Positions 8,278 through 15,685 of a stretch of DNA of 64,000 bases are shown piece after piece. The position numbers were made by a program, and so were the translations under genes. Source of the DNA: Betaproteobacteria bacterium Ga0077532. GTDB taxonomy: Bacteria; Pseudomonadota; Gammaproteobacteria; Burkholderiales; Ga0077523. The DNA is taken from NCBI GenBank assembly GCA_001464895.1, contig LNEE01000050.1:1-64000 (forward strand), read 5' to 3'. The notes below the pieces were generated by a model, which was given only the letters and a program-made list of their open reading frames with translations, had not been told where the DNA came from and did not search any database. The first letter of the stretch is position 1. Each line of letters begins with the position of its first letter.

Positions 8278-8799
8278 TCAGGCGACGCCGACGATGACGG
8301 ACACCGTGCAGTGATACATCGTCTGCTTGTCCGCCATGCACCAGTTGATGTCGTTGTGCACGCCCATGCGGTAGGCCGGCCGTTCGCGCTCGTTGAAGTT
8401 GCAGAGGCATCGGCCGCACGCCACCTTGCCGCAGCAGTCGTTGTAGCTGACGAGGTAGTCCTTGCCGTCCTTCGGGTTCTTGCAGGTGCCGACCCAGGTG
8501 ACCTTCGAGGCCTCGGCCCCGGGCGGACACGACGTGACCGAGCCGCCGCAGCACGTGCACAGGAATCCGTCGAGCGCGCAGTTGCGCCAGTACTCGCACT
8601 TCATGGGGTCGTCGATCGCCGGCATGCCAGCGTGCGCCTCGCCGCCCGAGCGGTCGAAAGGCAGCATCGGCAGCACGGCGCCGCCCACCATCATCGTGCC
8701 GATCTTCGCGACGGCACTGCGACGGGACGAACTCTGCGCGGCGCTGCGGACGCGGCGTTCCGCCATCTTGTCGATCCACGTTTCGATGATCTGGAGCAT
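8278..8799 (-). CDS. aauA: Aralkylamine (aromatic amine) dehydrogenase light chain, TTQ subunit
   Basis: 173 residues, periplasmic catalytic subunit bearing tryptophan tryptophylquinone. The leader holds arginine pairs (SRRSAVAKIG) and a hydrophobic segment, as in MADH/AADH light chains. Fourteen cysteines mark the disulfide-rich fold. TTQ tryptophans by spacing are Trp102 (TWVGTC) and Trp153 (INWCMADK), 51 apart as in the Alcaligenes enzyme (109/160). Asp121 and Thr165 fall exactly where the catalytic Asp128 and Thr172 of that enzyme do. The Thr spacing (12 after the second Trp) fits AADH better than MADH (14), supporting an aromatic or aralkyl amine preference. AAGGAG precedes the ATG at 8799. 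Confidence 0.9.
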   Translation of the reverse strand: MLQIIETWIDKMAERRVRSAAQSSSRRSAVAKIGTMMVGGAVLPMLPFDRSGGEAHAGMPAIDDPMKCEYWRNCALDGFLCTCCGGSVTSCPPGAEASKVTWVGTCKNPKDGKDYLVSYNDCCGKVACGRCLCNFNERERPAYRMGVHNDINWCMADKQTMYHCTVSVIVGVA

Positions 8800-8819
8800 G
8801 TCGATTCTCCTTCGGGGTT

Positions 8820-9431
8820 TCAGGCGGTCTCGCCGGACTGCGAGCCGGCGCCACGCTGCAGGTAGTCCTGCACGGAGGCGACGCCGATCTCCTTGGCGTT
8901 GAACAGGCTCTCCAGCTGTTCGCGATTGTTGATGAGGCCCTTCGCGCGGATCACGCCCCGCTCGTCGAGCAGCACGGCATAGGGCAGGCGGCTCACGCGG
9001 TACGTCATGCCCAGATCGGCCGACAGCACATACGGGAACTGCGAGAGGTTCTGGTCGCGGTAGAAGGCAAGGTGCTGCGTGGAGTCGCCGTCGCTCGCGA
9101 GCACCACGTCGAGCCACGACTTCTCGGCCTGCGATGCGGAGCGCAGGATCGGCAGCAGCTTCTTGCAGACCGGGCACGTGGGCGAGAGGAAGAACACGAG
9201 CTGGCTCTTCGGGCGCGTTCCCGCGATGGCGATGGTGCGGCCGTCGAGCGAGGGGAGGTCGAAGCTGGGCGACGCCTCGCCGAGCTTGGGCCCCGCGTCG
9301 GTGATGAGCGCACCCATCGGGGCGACGCGCTCGTAGAGGATGCCCACCTGCCGCGCGAGCGCCCAGAGCGCGACGATCACGCCGAGCATGAGGACCCACA
9401 GGATGGCGTTCGAGATGGTGATGCTGGTCAT
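8820..9431 (-). CDS. aauD: Amine dehydrogenase accessory thioredoxin-like protein MauD/AauD
   Basis: 203 residues. One N-terminal membrane anchor (about 8-28) is followed by a periplasmic thioredoxin-like domain with a CPVC active site (Cys86, Cys89). MauD proteins are needed for light-chain stability, presumably by forming its disulfides. The ATG overlaps the aauE stop by four bases (ATGA), and the gene ends 20 bases before aauA, matching the B-E-D-A order of known aau and mau clusters. Confidence 0.9.
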   Translation of the reverse strand: MTSITISNAILWVLMLGVIVALWALARQVGILYERVAPMGALITDAGPKLGEASPSFDLPSLDGRTIAIAGTRPKSQLVFFLSPTCPVCKKLLPILRSASQAEKSWLDVVLASDGDSTQHLAFYRDQNLSQFPYVLSADLGMTYRVSRLPYAVLLDERGVIRAKGLINNREQLESLFNAKEIGVASVQDYLQRGAGSQSGETA

Positions 9432-10000
9432 GAGAGGGGACTCCCTTCGTGGCTCGACCGGTCCGAACGCGCCATGCGGCTCGCTTGGCGGAGCAGTTCG
9501 TCGGCCATCAGATAGGCGACATAGAACGCGAGCACGCCCGCGATCAGGGTGAAGGCATCTAGCCAGCCGAGCGCGCGGTCCGCCGTCGGGCCGCTCACCG
9601 CGAGAGCCGCCGCCGCGAGCACGCCGTTGCGGACGACGAGACCCCACGACAGCGGATGGGCGGCGCCACCGCAGCCGCAGTCGATGTAGCTGCGACCGCG
9701 CAACAGATTGACCCCGATCGCTGTGGCGTACGCGAGCATCAGCAACGCGGTCCCGACGAGCGCCGGCACGCGCGTCACCGGGATCAGCAGGCCGATGCCC
9801 AGCGCGATCTCGACGATGGGCACCGCGCGCGCCGCGATATCGAGCGTGGCGTCGGGCACGAGGCGGTACGCGGCGAGCGACGACAGGAATGCGTTCGGCT
9901 CCGACAGCTTGTGCCACGCAGCACCGAAGAGGATGAGTGCGAGCGCACCCACGACGATGCCTGCCGCGGCCGGATCCGAGAGGATCGCGGACGGATCCAT
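9428..10000 (-). CDS. aauE: Amine dehydrogenase accessory membrane protein MauE/AauE
   Basis: 190 residues with four or more hydrophobic spans, DoxX-like, and a CGCGG cysteine pair after RSYID that suits redox relay to AauD. The ATG lies one base past the aauB stop. MauE is needed for folding or export of the light chain; the exact reaction is unknown. Confidence 0.88.
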   Translation of the reverse strand: MDPSAILSDPAAAGIVVGALALILFGAAWHKLSEPNAFLSSLAAYRLVPDATLDIAARAVPIVEIALGIGLLIPVTRVPALVGTALLMLAYATAIGVNLLRGRSYIDCGCGGAAHPLSWGLVVRNGVLAAAALAVSGPTADRALGWLDAFTLIAGVLAFYVAYLMADELLRQASRMARSDRSSHEGSPLS

Positions 10001-10001
10001 C

Positions 10002-11156
10002 TCAGCGCACCTCGAGCTGGCTGGGGAACTCGCCCACCTGGAACGTGCCGCGCACCTTCGGCTTCTTTCCCAGTTGCGTGATCACGAGCGCGGCCTTCTC
10101 GGCATCGATCGCGTAGAGCAGCTTGCCGTCGGCGGAGGTGGCGATGGCCGTCGCACCGTGGCCGTGCACCTTTGCGACCCGCTTCTTCGTCGCGACGTCG
10201 TACACCCAGACTTCCTTCGCGGGGTTCTTGTGGCTGCCCTCGGCGCCACCCGGATGCATCGCGACGTACATGCGGCCGGAGTCCACGTGCAGCGCGAGCG
10301 GCTGATAGCCGCCCGGACGCCAGCCCTTCTTGCGTTCGGCCGACGAGACGAGAGACCACTTGCCCGCGGCCTTGGCGGTCTCGCCGCTCAAGTCGATGCT
10401 GACGACGTTGCCGGTGAAGCTGACGAAGTGATAGGTGTCGCCGGTGGGTTCGCCCTGGATGAAGAGCGCGTCGGCGTCGGGGTCGAACAGCGGTTCGGAA
10501 ATCGTGCGCGACGCGGCGCTGCCATCCTCGGCCAGGGTCACCATCTGCATCGTGCCGTCGCCGCACAGGGCGCCGAACCGGTTGGGCTGGGACGGCACGG
10601 GATAAATGGCCCAGCACCCGGGCATCGTGATCTCGGAGACCGTCTTCTTCTGGGCCAGGTCGATCACCTGCACCGAGGTGGCCGGCGTGGCGTTCTGCAC
10701 GATCAGCCAGCGGCTGTCGGACGACTGCGTGAGGAGCCACTTGTAGTTGAGGGCCATCGCGCGTTTCTCGCTGATGGGGATCTCGTACTCGAAGCTGAGG
10801 GTGTCCGCATTCCAGACCTCGACGATGTCTGTGCGCTCGCCGCGCTGGCCGCGCGAGTAGTAGCCCGTCGCGATGAAGATCTGCTTGCCGTCGTGGGAGA
10901 CCTTGGTCTGGCCGGTGAAGCCTGTGCCGATGACGCCCTGGTAGGCGCCCGTCTCGCCGTCGACCACGTGCAGCTTGCCGTCGGCGATGTGCATGATGGC
11001 GATGTCGGGGATGTAGATCCGGGTCTTCGCCTTCACCACCGGCTCGCTGCCGAGCGTCTCGACGGGCAGGTCCGCCGCGGCGGGCAACGACTGGATCAGA
11101 CCGGCCAGTGCGAGGATCGGAAGCCCCCGTCGTGCTGCTTCGAGAATGGCCTTCAT
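10002..11156 (-). CDS. aauB: Aralkylamine dehydrogenase heavy chain
   Basis: 384 residues, the beta-propeller heavy subunit of a TTQ amine dehydrogenase, periplasmic. Signal peptide about 1-28 (ending LPAAA), then DLPVETLGSEPVV and repeated blade motifs such as IYIPDIAIMHIADGKLHVVD. AGGGAG precedes the ATG at 11156. The frame stays open upstream to 11315 but that part is intergenic in character. It heads the aauBEDA-cytochrome unit and possibly the whole run down to position 160. Confidence 0.9.
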   Translation of the reverse strand: MKAILEAARRGLPILALAGLIQSLPAAADLPVETLGSEPVVKAKTRIYIPDIAIMHIADGKLHVVDGETGAYQGVIGTGFTGQTKVSHDGKQIFIATGYYSRGQRGERTDIVEVWNADTLSFEYEIPISEKRAMALNYKWLLTQSSDSRWLIVQNATPATSVQVIDLAQKKTVSEITMPGCWAIYPVPSQPNRFGALCGDGTMQMVTLAEDGSAASRTISEPLFDPDADALFIQGEPTGDTYHFVSFTGNVVSIDLSGETAKAAGKWSLVSSAERKKGWRPGGYQPLALHVDSGRMYVAMHPGGAEGSHKNPAKEVWVYDVATKKRVAKVHGHGATAIATSADGKLLYAIDAEKAALVITQLGKKPKVRGTFQVGEFPSQLEVR

Positions 11157-11173
11157 CAATGTGTTCTCCCTAG

Positions 11174-11333
11174 GAGCCTGTCGGGCTTGGGTGGTCGATA
11201 GCGAAACGGGGGGCGAGCGAGGACAGATTCTGACGATGTCGACGAACGTATCGGGAATACGTGAGGAGTAAGCGGCGGAATATGGACCGCTCTCCCACCG
11301 TTGCAGCCGAATCATCCCAAGTCCGAAAGGCTC
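11174..11333. mobile_element. MITE-like element with 18-bp terminal inverted repeats
   Basis: GAGCCTGTCGGGCTTGGG at 11174-11191 is matched in inverse orientation at 11316-11333 with 16 of 18 bases identical. The element is flanked by CTAG (11170-11173) and CTAA (11334-11337), which fit a YTAR-type 4-bp target duplication as made by IS5-group elements, although not identical to each other. The 160-bp interior has no transposase. It occupies half of the 354-bp region between aauB and the AraC gene and may carry promoter sequence for either. Confidence 0.45.
11246..11262. promoter_or_regulatory. Palindrome in the aauB/araC divergent region
   Basis: ACGTAT and ATACGT form a perfect 6-bp inverted repeat with a five-base spacer, inside the MITE-like element about 90 bases upstream of aauB. 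It is the clearest short dyad in the region and a candidate operator. Confidence 0.35.
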
Positions 11334-11510
11334 CTAAGTCCCAACAAGGGTCGGCCTTGCCCACCCGACGGTCGGGAGCGTACTGTCGGCCGCGTCGTAC
11401 CGGTATCGAAAATCGGCAAGGCTGCCGAACGGGCCTCCCCCACCCCTGGCCGCACGGGACCGAAAAGTGCTGAATGCCGCTTCGAATTTCCAACTATCGC
11501 GTTGTCACGG

Positions 11511-12581
11511 ATGACCTCGTCGATCCTCCCGCCGCTGCCTGCCCCCACCCTGTGCGCCGAGTCCGCTGCGCGCGCATCGCCGGCATCCTTCCGGTGCGCG
11601 CAGCTTGCCTTCCGCGACGCCGACGAGCACGCCGAGGCGCTCGCGGCGTGGGACCAGCGCTACGAGCAGCTGACGCGTGGGCGCTTTGCGGGGCATGTCA
11701 CCGAGACATGGGTCGACGACGTGCAGGTGTTCCGGGAACGGACGAACCAGATGGTCTTCCAGTCCGGTCGCGCCTGGCCGGGGGCGTGCATCCTCGGGCT
11801 CATCGTTGCCTCGGGGGGAGACGCCGCATTCCACGACCACAGCCTGCCTGCCGGTACCGGCTTCGCCTTCGGCGCGCCGGGCGATTTCAGCCTGCGGGCA
11901 CCCCGCGATTTCGACGTGATCGGCATCGCCGTGCCGGCGGCACTCCTGCGCGACGACCCCGACGATCGCGCGGACGGCCCGCTGCCCGCGTTCCTTCCTG
12001 CCGTTCTTTCGGACTCCCCGGCACTCCGCCGCCTGGGCACGCTCGCGCTCGCGTTTCTCGACGCCGTGGAGGGCGGAGCCACGGCCGTGTTCGACCGTCC
12101 CGAGGTCCGCCGGGCGCTGGTGTCGTCCCTTCTGGTGGGTGTGGATGCGGTGTTCGCGGGTGGCGGTTCTCAGGAGGTTGCCCGTTCCGCCGGCCAGCCC
12201 GGCGCCCAGGCCGGCAGCCGACTGATCGGTCAGCCGGTCCTGTCGTTGCGCTCGCGTACCCGGCTCGTGGAGCGCGCGCGGGAGCATCTGCATGCGCAGC
12301 GCGAAGTGCCGGTCACCGTGGCCGAGCTGTGCGCCGCACTGGGCGTGAGCCGTCGCACGTTGCAATACAGCTTCCAGGAGATTCTGGGCGTGAGCCCCGT
12401 GCAGTTCCTGCGGGCGCTCCGACTGAACGGCGTGCGGCGCGAACTGCGGCGGACAACCCCGGACGAGCGTGTGGCCGACGTGGCAGCGCGCTGGGGCTTC
12501 TGGCATCCGAGCCAGTTCTCCGCGGACTATCGGACGATGTTCGGCGAACGCCCCTCGGAGACGACGCGGCGCGAGCGGTGA
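11511..12581 (+). CDS. AraC-family transcriptional regulator, likely of the aau/amide block
   Basis: 356 residues from the ATG at 11511. The C-terminal about 95 residues form two helix-turn-helix units (VAELCAALGVSRRTLQYSF and VADVAARWGFWHPSQFSADYR). The N-terminal part is a cupin-type sensor of the kind seen in EutR/FeaR-like regulators. The frame is open back to 11301, but that stretch lies partly in the MITE-like element and lacks coding character. No strong ribosome site precedes 11511. It is transcribed away from aauB, so control of the amine/amide genes is the natural guess. The inducer is unknown. Confidence 0.8.
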   Translation: MTSSILPPLPAPTLCAESAARASPASFRCAQLAFRDADEHAEALAAWDQRYEQLTRGRFAGHVTETWVDDVQVFRERTNQMVFQSGRAWPGACILGLIVASGGDAAFHDHSLPAGTGFAFGAPGDFSLRAPRDFDVIGIAVPAALLRDDPDDRADGPLPAFLPAVLSDSPALRRLGTLALAFLDAVEGGATAVFDRPEVRRALVSSLLVGVDAVFAGGGSQEVARSAGQPGAQAGSRLIGQPVLSLRSRTRLVERAREHLHAQREVPVTVAELCAALGVSRRTLQYSFQEILGVSPVQFLRALRLNGVRRELRRTTPDERVADVAARWGFWHPSQFSADYRTMFGERPSETTRRER

Positions 12582-12600
12582 CGGGGGGTGTTCCGTCGCT

Positions 12601-12628
12601 TTACAGTTCGGGACGATGCCCCTATGTT
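12601..12628 (+). promoter_or_regulatory. Promoter-like motif before the Crp/Fnr gene, shared with the thioredoxin gene
   Basis: TTACAG, 16 bases, then TATGTT. The stretch 12617-12631 (TGCCCCTATGTTCGC) is identical over 15 bases to 39583-39597 upstream of the thioredoxin gene, where it is also placed as a -10 region. The predicted transcription start falls at or next to the ATG at 12635. Confidence 0.45.
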
Positions 12629-12634
12629 CGCGGG

Positions 12635-13303
12635 ATGAAACCCGAAGAGATCATGAGCCGCATACGCGCGCTCTACCCTGCATTCGAATCGTTGACCGAT
12701 GTCGCCCTCGAACGCCTGCTCGAGGACGCGCACGTCATGGCCGTGCCGGCGGGCACGGTGCTGTTCGACGAGGAGAGTCCGTGCCAGGCCTTCCCGCTTC
12801 TGCTCGACGGGACGATCCGGGTCTCGAAGGTGGGGGCGAACGGACGGGAACTGCAGCTCTATCGCGTGGTGCCCGGCGAGGCCTGCATCCTCACGTCGAG
12901 CTGCCTGCTCGGGCGCGTGGCCTACAACGCCCGCGGCGTGGCGGAGTCCGCGGTGCTCGCGGTGGCCTTGCCGCAACCGGTGTTCGCGCGGCTGCTGGCG
13001 GAGCACGCGCCCTTCCGGGATTACGTCTTCGCGCTCTTCGCAGAGCGCATCGCAGAGCTCATGCAACTGGTGGAGGCCGTGGCCTTCCAGCGTCTCGATC
13101 AGCGTTTGGCGACCTTGCTCCTGGGGAAGGGCCGCGTGGTCCACGCGACCCACCAGGCGCTCGCGGACGAACTGGGTAGTGTCCGCGAGATCGTGAGCCG
13201 CCTGCTCAAGAGCTTTGCCGAGCAGGGGCTGGTGTCCCTCGGGCGCGAGCAGGTCGAGATCGTCGACGCTCAGCGCCTGCGCCGCATCGCTGCACCGGCC
13301 TAG
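12635..13303 (+). CDS. Crp/Fnr-family transcriptional regulator
   Basis: 222 residues: cyclic-nucleotide-binding-like sensor (about 25-140; PAGTVLFDEESPCQAFPLLLDGTIRV) and a winged HTH (about 150-215; THQALADELGSVREIVSRLLKSF). The sensor has cysteines in CQAF and CILTSSCLLGR that could respond to redox, but no Fnr-type N-terminal cysteine cluster is seen. If the promoter above is right, the ATG at 12635 would be leaderless; the alternative start is 12653. Neighbours (cupin, DUF2892, TauE/SafE) suggest a stress or sulfur role, but this is inference. Confidence 0.85.
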   Translation: MKPEEIMSRIRALYPAFESLTDVALERLLEDAHVMAVPAGTVLFDEESPCQAFPLLLDGTIRVSKVGANGRELQLYRVVPGEACILTSSCLLGRVAYNARGVAESAVLAVALPQPVFARLLAEHAPFRDYVFALFAERIAELMQLVEAVAFQRLDQRLATLLLGKGRVVHATHQALADELGSVREIVSRLLKSFAEQGLVSLGREQVEIVDAQRLRRIAAPA

Positions 13304-13366
13304 GTTTGCCGGGAGTCGATGGTGATGCCCTGCCTGTCCGCGGCGCGGGACAAGCCGGTTCGGGCT

Positions 13367-13394
13367 GTAGTCCGACCGATTCGGCCGGGACTAC
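13367..13394. terminator. Hairpin between convergent crp-like and cupin genes
   Basis: GTAGTCC (13367-13373) pairs with GGACTAC (13388-13394), with an inner CCG/CGG. TTT follows on the plus strand. It overlaps the cupin stop codon, so it could end the Crp-type transcript. Confidence 0.4.
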
Positions 13395-13741
13395 TTTGCC
13401 CGCAGGTACGCGTCGGAACCGGAGATCCAGTCCTCGCGCGGCGGCGTGAAGATGTCGTAGGCGACCAGGCTTTCGACCGCATCCACGGTGTGCACCACGT
13501 TCGCGGGGATGAAGATCATCTCGCCCGGGCCTACGTCCACCGTCTTGCCTTCGAGGTGGAAGCGCCACTTGCCGCTTACCACGAAGGTGACCTGCTCGTT
13601 GTCGTGGGAATGGGGCGGGACCACGTACCCTTCCGCCACTTCCGTCAGCGCGATCATCACCTTGCCGTCCCAGGCGAGCTTGCGCAGGAACTTGTCGTTC
13701 AATTTCTCGTAGGGGATGTCATCCCACTTGATGTGCTTCAT
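13391..13741 (-). CDS. Cupin-domain protein
   Basis: 116 residues, single small beta-barrel. The two cupin motifs are visible: HSHDNEQVTFVVSGKWRFHLEG and a second PGEMIFIPANVVHTVDA, with His and Glu positions for a metal. GGAGGAAGACGC precedes the ATG at 13741. Function is not assignable; members range from regulators to dioxygenases. Confidence 0.85.
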   Translation of the reverse strand: MKHIKWDDIPYEKLNDKFLRKLAWDGKVMIALTEVAEGYVVPPHSHDNEQVTFVVSGKWRFHLEGKTVDVGPGEMIFIPANVVHTVDAVESLVAYDIFTPPREDWISGSDAYLRAK

Positions 13742-13891
13742 GCGTCTTCCTCCAGGGGTGAATACGAGACCGGAGTGTAGCCGCACCCGGTGCGGGTGAC
13801 CCAGGTCACCGACGTGGGTTCCGCGCGGGCGCATGCTTCGTTCCGTCAGCGAGCCGCGCCGCGGCTCGGGCCAACGAGAAGGGAGACGACC

Positions 13892-14089
13892 ATGGTTGCC
13901 AATGTCGGAGGAATCGACCGCGGGCTGCGCATCGTGCTGGGGATCGGTCTGCTGTCGATGCTGGTGTTCGTCGATGGGCCGTCGAAGTTCTGGGGCCTGA
14001 TCGGCATCGTGCCGCTCGCGACGGCTGCCATGCGCTTCTGCCCGCTGTATTCGATCCTCGGCATCCGCACTTGTCCGGCCACGCGCTGA
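13892..14089 (+). CDS. DUF2892 (YgaP-type) small inner-membrane protein
   Basis: 65 residues with two hydrophobic hairpin segments (LRIVLGIGLLSMLVFV and FWGLIGIVPLATAA) and the family ending CPLYSILGIRTC with two cysteines. GAAGGGAGACGACC precedes the ATG. Relatives sit with rhodanese, Crp and thioredoxin genes and may act in sulfur or cyanide stress. Confidence 0.85.
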   Translation: MVANVGGIDRGLRIVLGIGLLSMLVFVDGPSKFWGLIGIVPLATAAMRFCPLYSILGIRTCPATR

Positions 14090-14116
14090 CGCGAAGCTGA
14101 ACGCGCGGAGGTCCTG

Positions 14117-14869
14117 TCAGAGCATGCCCAGACCCCGTGCGAGCAGCGAGGCGCCGCTCGCCACGAGCAGCAGCGCCATGAAACGCAGCACCAGTGGCCG
14201 CGACAGTCGCGAGCCCACACGCCGCCCGAGCGCGGTTCCGGTGAGCATCACGGGGAACAGCAGTGCGGCGGCGCCCCACAGGTGCAGGTCGAGCAGGAAT
14301 CCCGTGAGCAGGAACAGCACGATCCGCAGTCCGGTGCTCGCGGCGAAGACCACGGAGAGCGTCGCACGAAGCCGGACGGGGTCCCGCATCCGGCTGCCGA
14401 AGTACGCCACGTAGATCGGTCCGCCCACACCGAAGAGGGCGCCCAGCATTCCACCGACGAAGCCCACCGGCAGCGCGAGGGCGAGGGGCGCGGCGGGGAT
14501 CGGTCGCGATCCCACGAGGCTGTACACCCCGTAGGCCGTGATGCAGGCGCCCAGCGCCACCAGCAGACCGTCACCCGGCACGTTCGCGAGCAGCAGCACG
14601 CCGGCCACTGCGCCTGCCGCGACGCCGACGAGGACGGACTTCACTTCCCGCCGGTCCACCACCGCCCGTGCGCGAAAGCCCGTGGTGAGGGTCGCCCAGA
14701 AGTCGAGCAGGAGGATGAGCGGGACGACGGTCTCGAGCGGCAGGAAGTGCGCGAGCAGCGGAATCGACACGAGCGCCGAACCGAAGCCGGTGATCGCGAA
14801 GAGCGCGTAGGCGGCCAGCACGATGACCACGGCCGCGACGGCGACCACGGGGTCGAGCGGTGTCAGCAC
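14117..14869 (-). CDS. TauE/SafE-family sulfite/anion exporter-like permease
   Basis: 250 residues from a GTG at 14869, with about eight hydrophobic spans. The two family repeats are visible (AITGFGSALVSIPLL near the start, and GGMLGALFGVGGPIYVAY in the middle). It converges on the DUF2892 gene with a short gap. Substrates in this family include sulfite, sulfoacetate and other organic anions. Confidence 0.85.
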   Translation of the reverse strand: MLTPLDPVVAVAAVVIVLAAYALFAITGFGSALVSIPLLAHFLPLETVVPLILLLDFWATLTTGFRARAVVDRREVKSVLVGVAAGAVAGVLLLANVPGDGLLVALGACITAYGVYSLVGSRPIPAAPLALALPVGFVGGMLGALFGVGGPIYVAYFGSRMRDPVRLRATLSVVFAASTGLRIVLFLLTGFLLDLHLWGAAALLFPVMLTGTALGRRVGSRLSRPLVLRFMALLLVASGASLLARGLGML

Positions 14870-15052
14870 GGGGTGGCCGGGGTGGGTCGGCGGGAAAACA
14901 TCGGTCCGAGTGTAGCAGCGGGTCCGGGCCGATCCCGCCGGGCCGGCCCGCCGATGGCGCGCACTGCGTGCATGGCGGGCGCGCAGTCCATAGAATCGAA
15001 CGCTTCGCGCCGTCGTGCACGCGCTCTCCCCCTCTTCCTGCGCAGCCCCCGA

Positions 15053-15685
15053 TTGGAAACCGTCATCGTCCTGCACGGCCTCTGGTTCCAGGCTGCCATC
15101 GTCAGGCCGTTGTGTCATTGGCTTGGTGGCGCCGGGTTCAACGCCGTGGCATTCGGCTACCCCACCGTGCGCCGCGATCTCGACCACAATGCCCGCGCCC
15201 TTGCAGCGTTCGCCGAGCGGACGCCGGGGGATCGTCTGCACTTCGTCGGTCACAGCCTCGGCGGGCTCGTGCTGCTGCGGATGCTCGCGCGGGCGGCGCC
15301 GGCCCGACTGGGGCGCGTCGTGCTGCTCGGGTCCCCGTGCGTGGACAGCCGCGTGGTCGGCGTCCTTTCCCGGTGGTCGGCGGGCCGGGCCATCCTCGGC
15401 GCCGGTCTCGCGCAATGGCGGCGCGCGCCGATGGCCGCTGTCCCGGCCGGACTCTCGGTTGCCGCCATCGCCGGCGACCGGCCCTGGGGCCTCGGCCAAC
15501 TGGTGGCGCGGCTCGACCGTCCGCACGACGGGGTCGTGCGCGTCGCCGAAACGCGTCTTCCCGGCCTGGCCGATCACCTCACCCTGCCGGTGACGCACGC
15601 GGGCCTGCTGTTCTCGCGCGAGGTGGCGCGCCAGACCGGCGTCTTCCTTGCGCGTGGACGATTCGATCGCGGCGAGGGCACGTGA
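15053..15685 (+). CDS. Alpha/beta hydrolase
   Basis: 210 residues from a TTG at 15053 (no ATG fits; the frame is open upstream but implausible). Beta strand ETVIVLHGLW, oxyanion region, nucleophile elbow GHSLGG, and a C-terminal His in LPVTHAGLLFSREVA. It resembles small esterases or lipase-like DUF676/PGAP1 proteins. The stop overlaps the next gene by four bases (GTGA), so the two form an operon with the lipoprotein peptidase. Confidence 0.75.
   Translation: METVIVLHGLWFQAAIVRPLCHWLGGAGFNAVAFGYPTVRRDLDHNARALAAFAERTPGDRLHFVGHSLGGLVLLRMLARAAPARLGRVVLLGSPCVDSRVVGVLSRWSAGRAILGAGLAQWRRAPMAAVPAGLSVAAIAGDRPWGLGQLVARLDRPHDGVVRVAETRLPGLADHLTLPVTHAGLLFSREVARQTGVFLARGRFDRGEGT

Noticed and set aside
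11301..11510. Upstream ATG extending the AraC protein by 70 residues
   Set aside because: The extension begins inside the MITE-like element and is low in coding character; the start at 11511 fits the family better.
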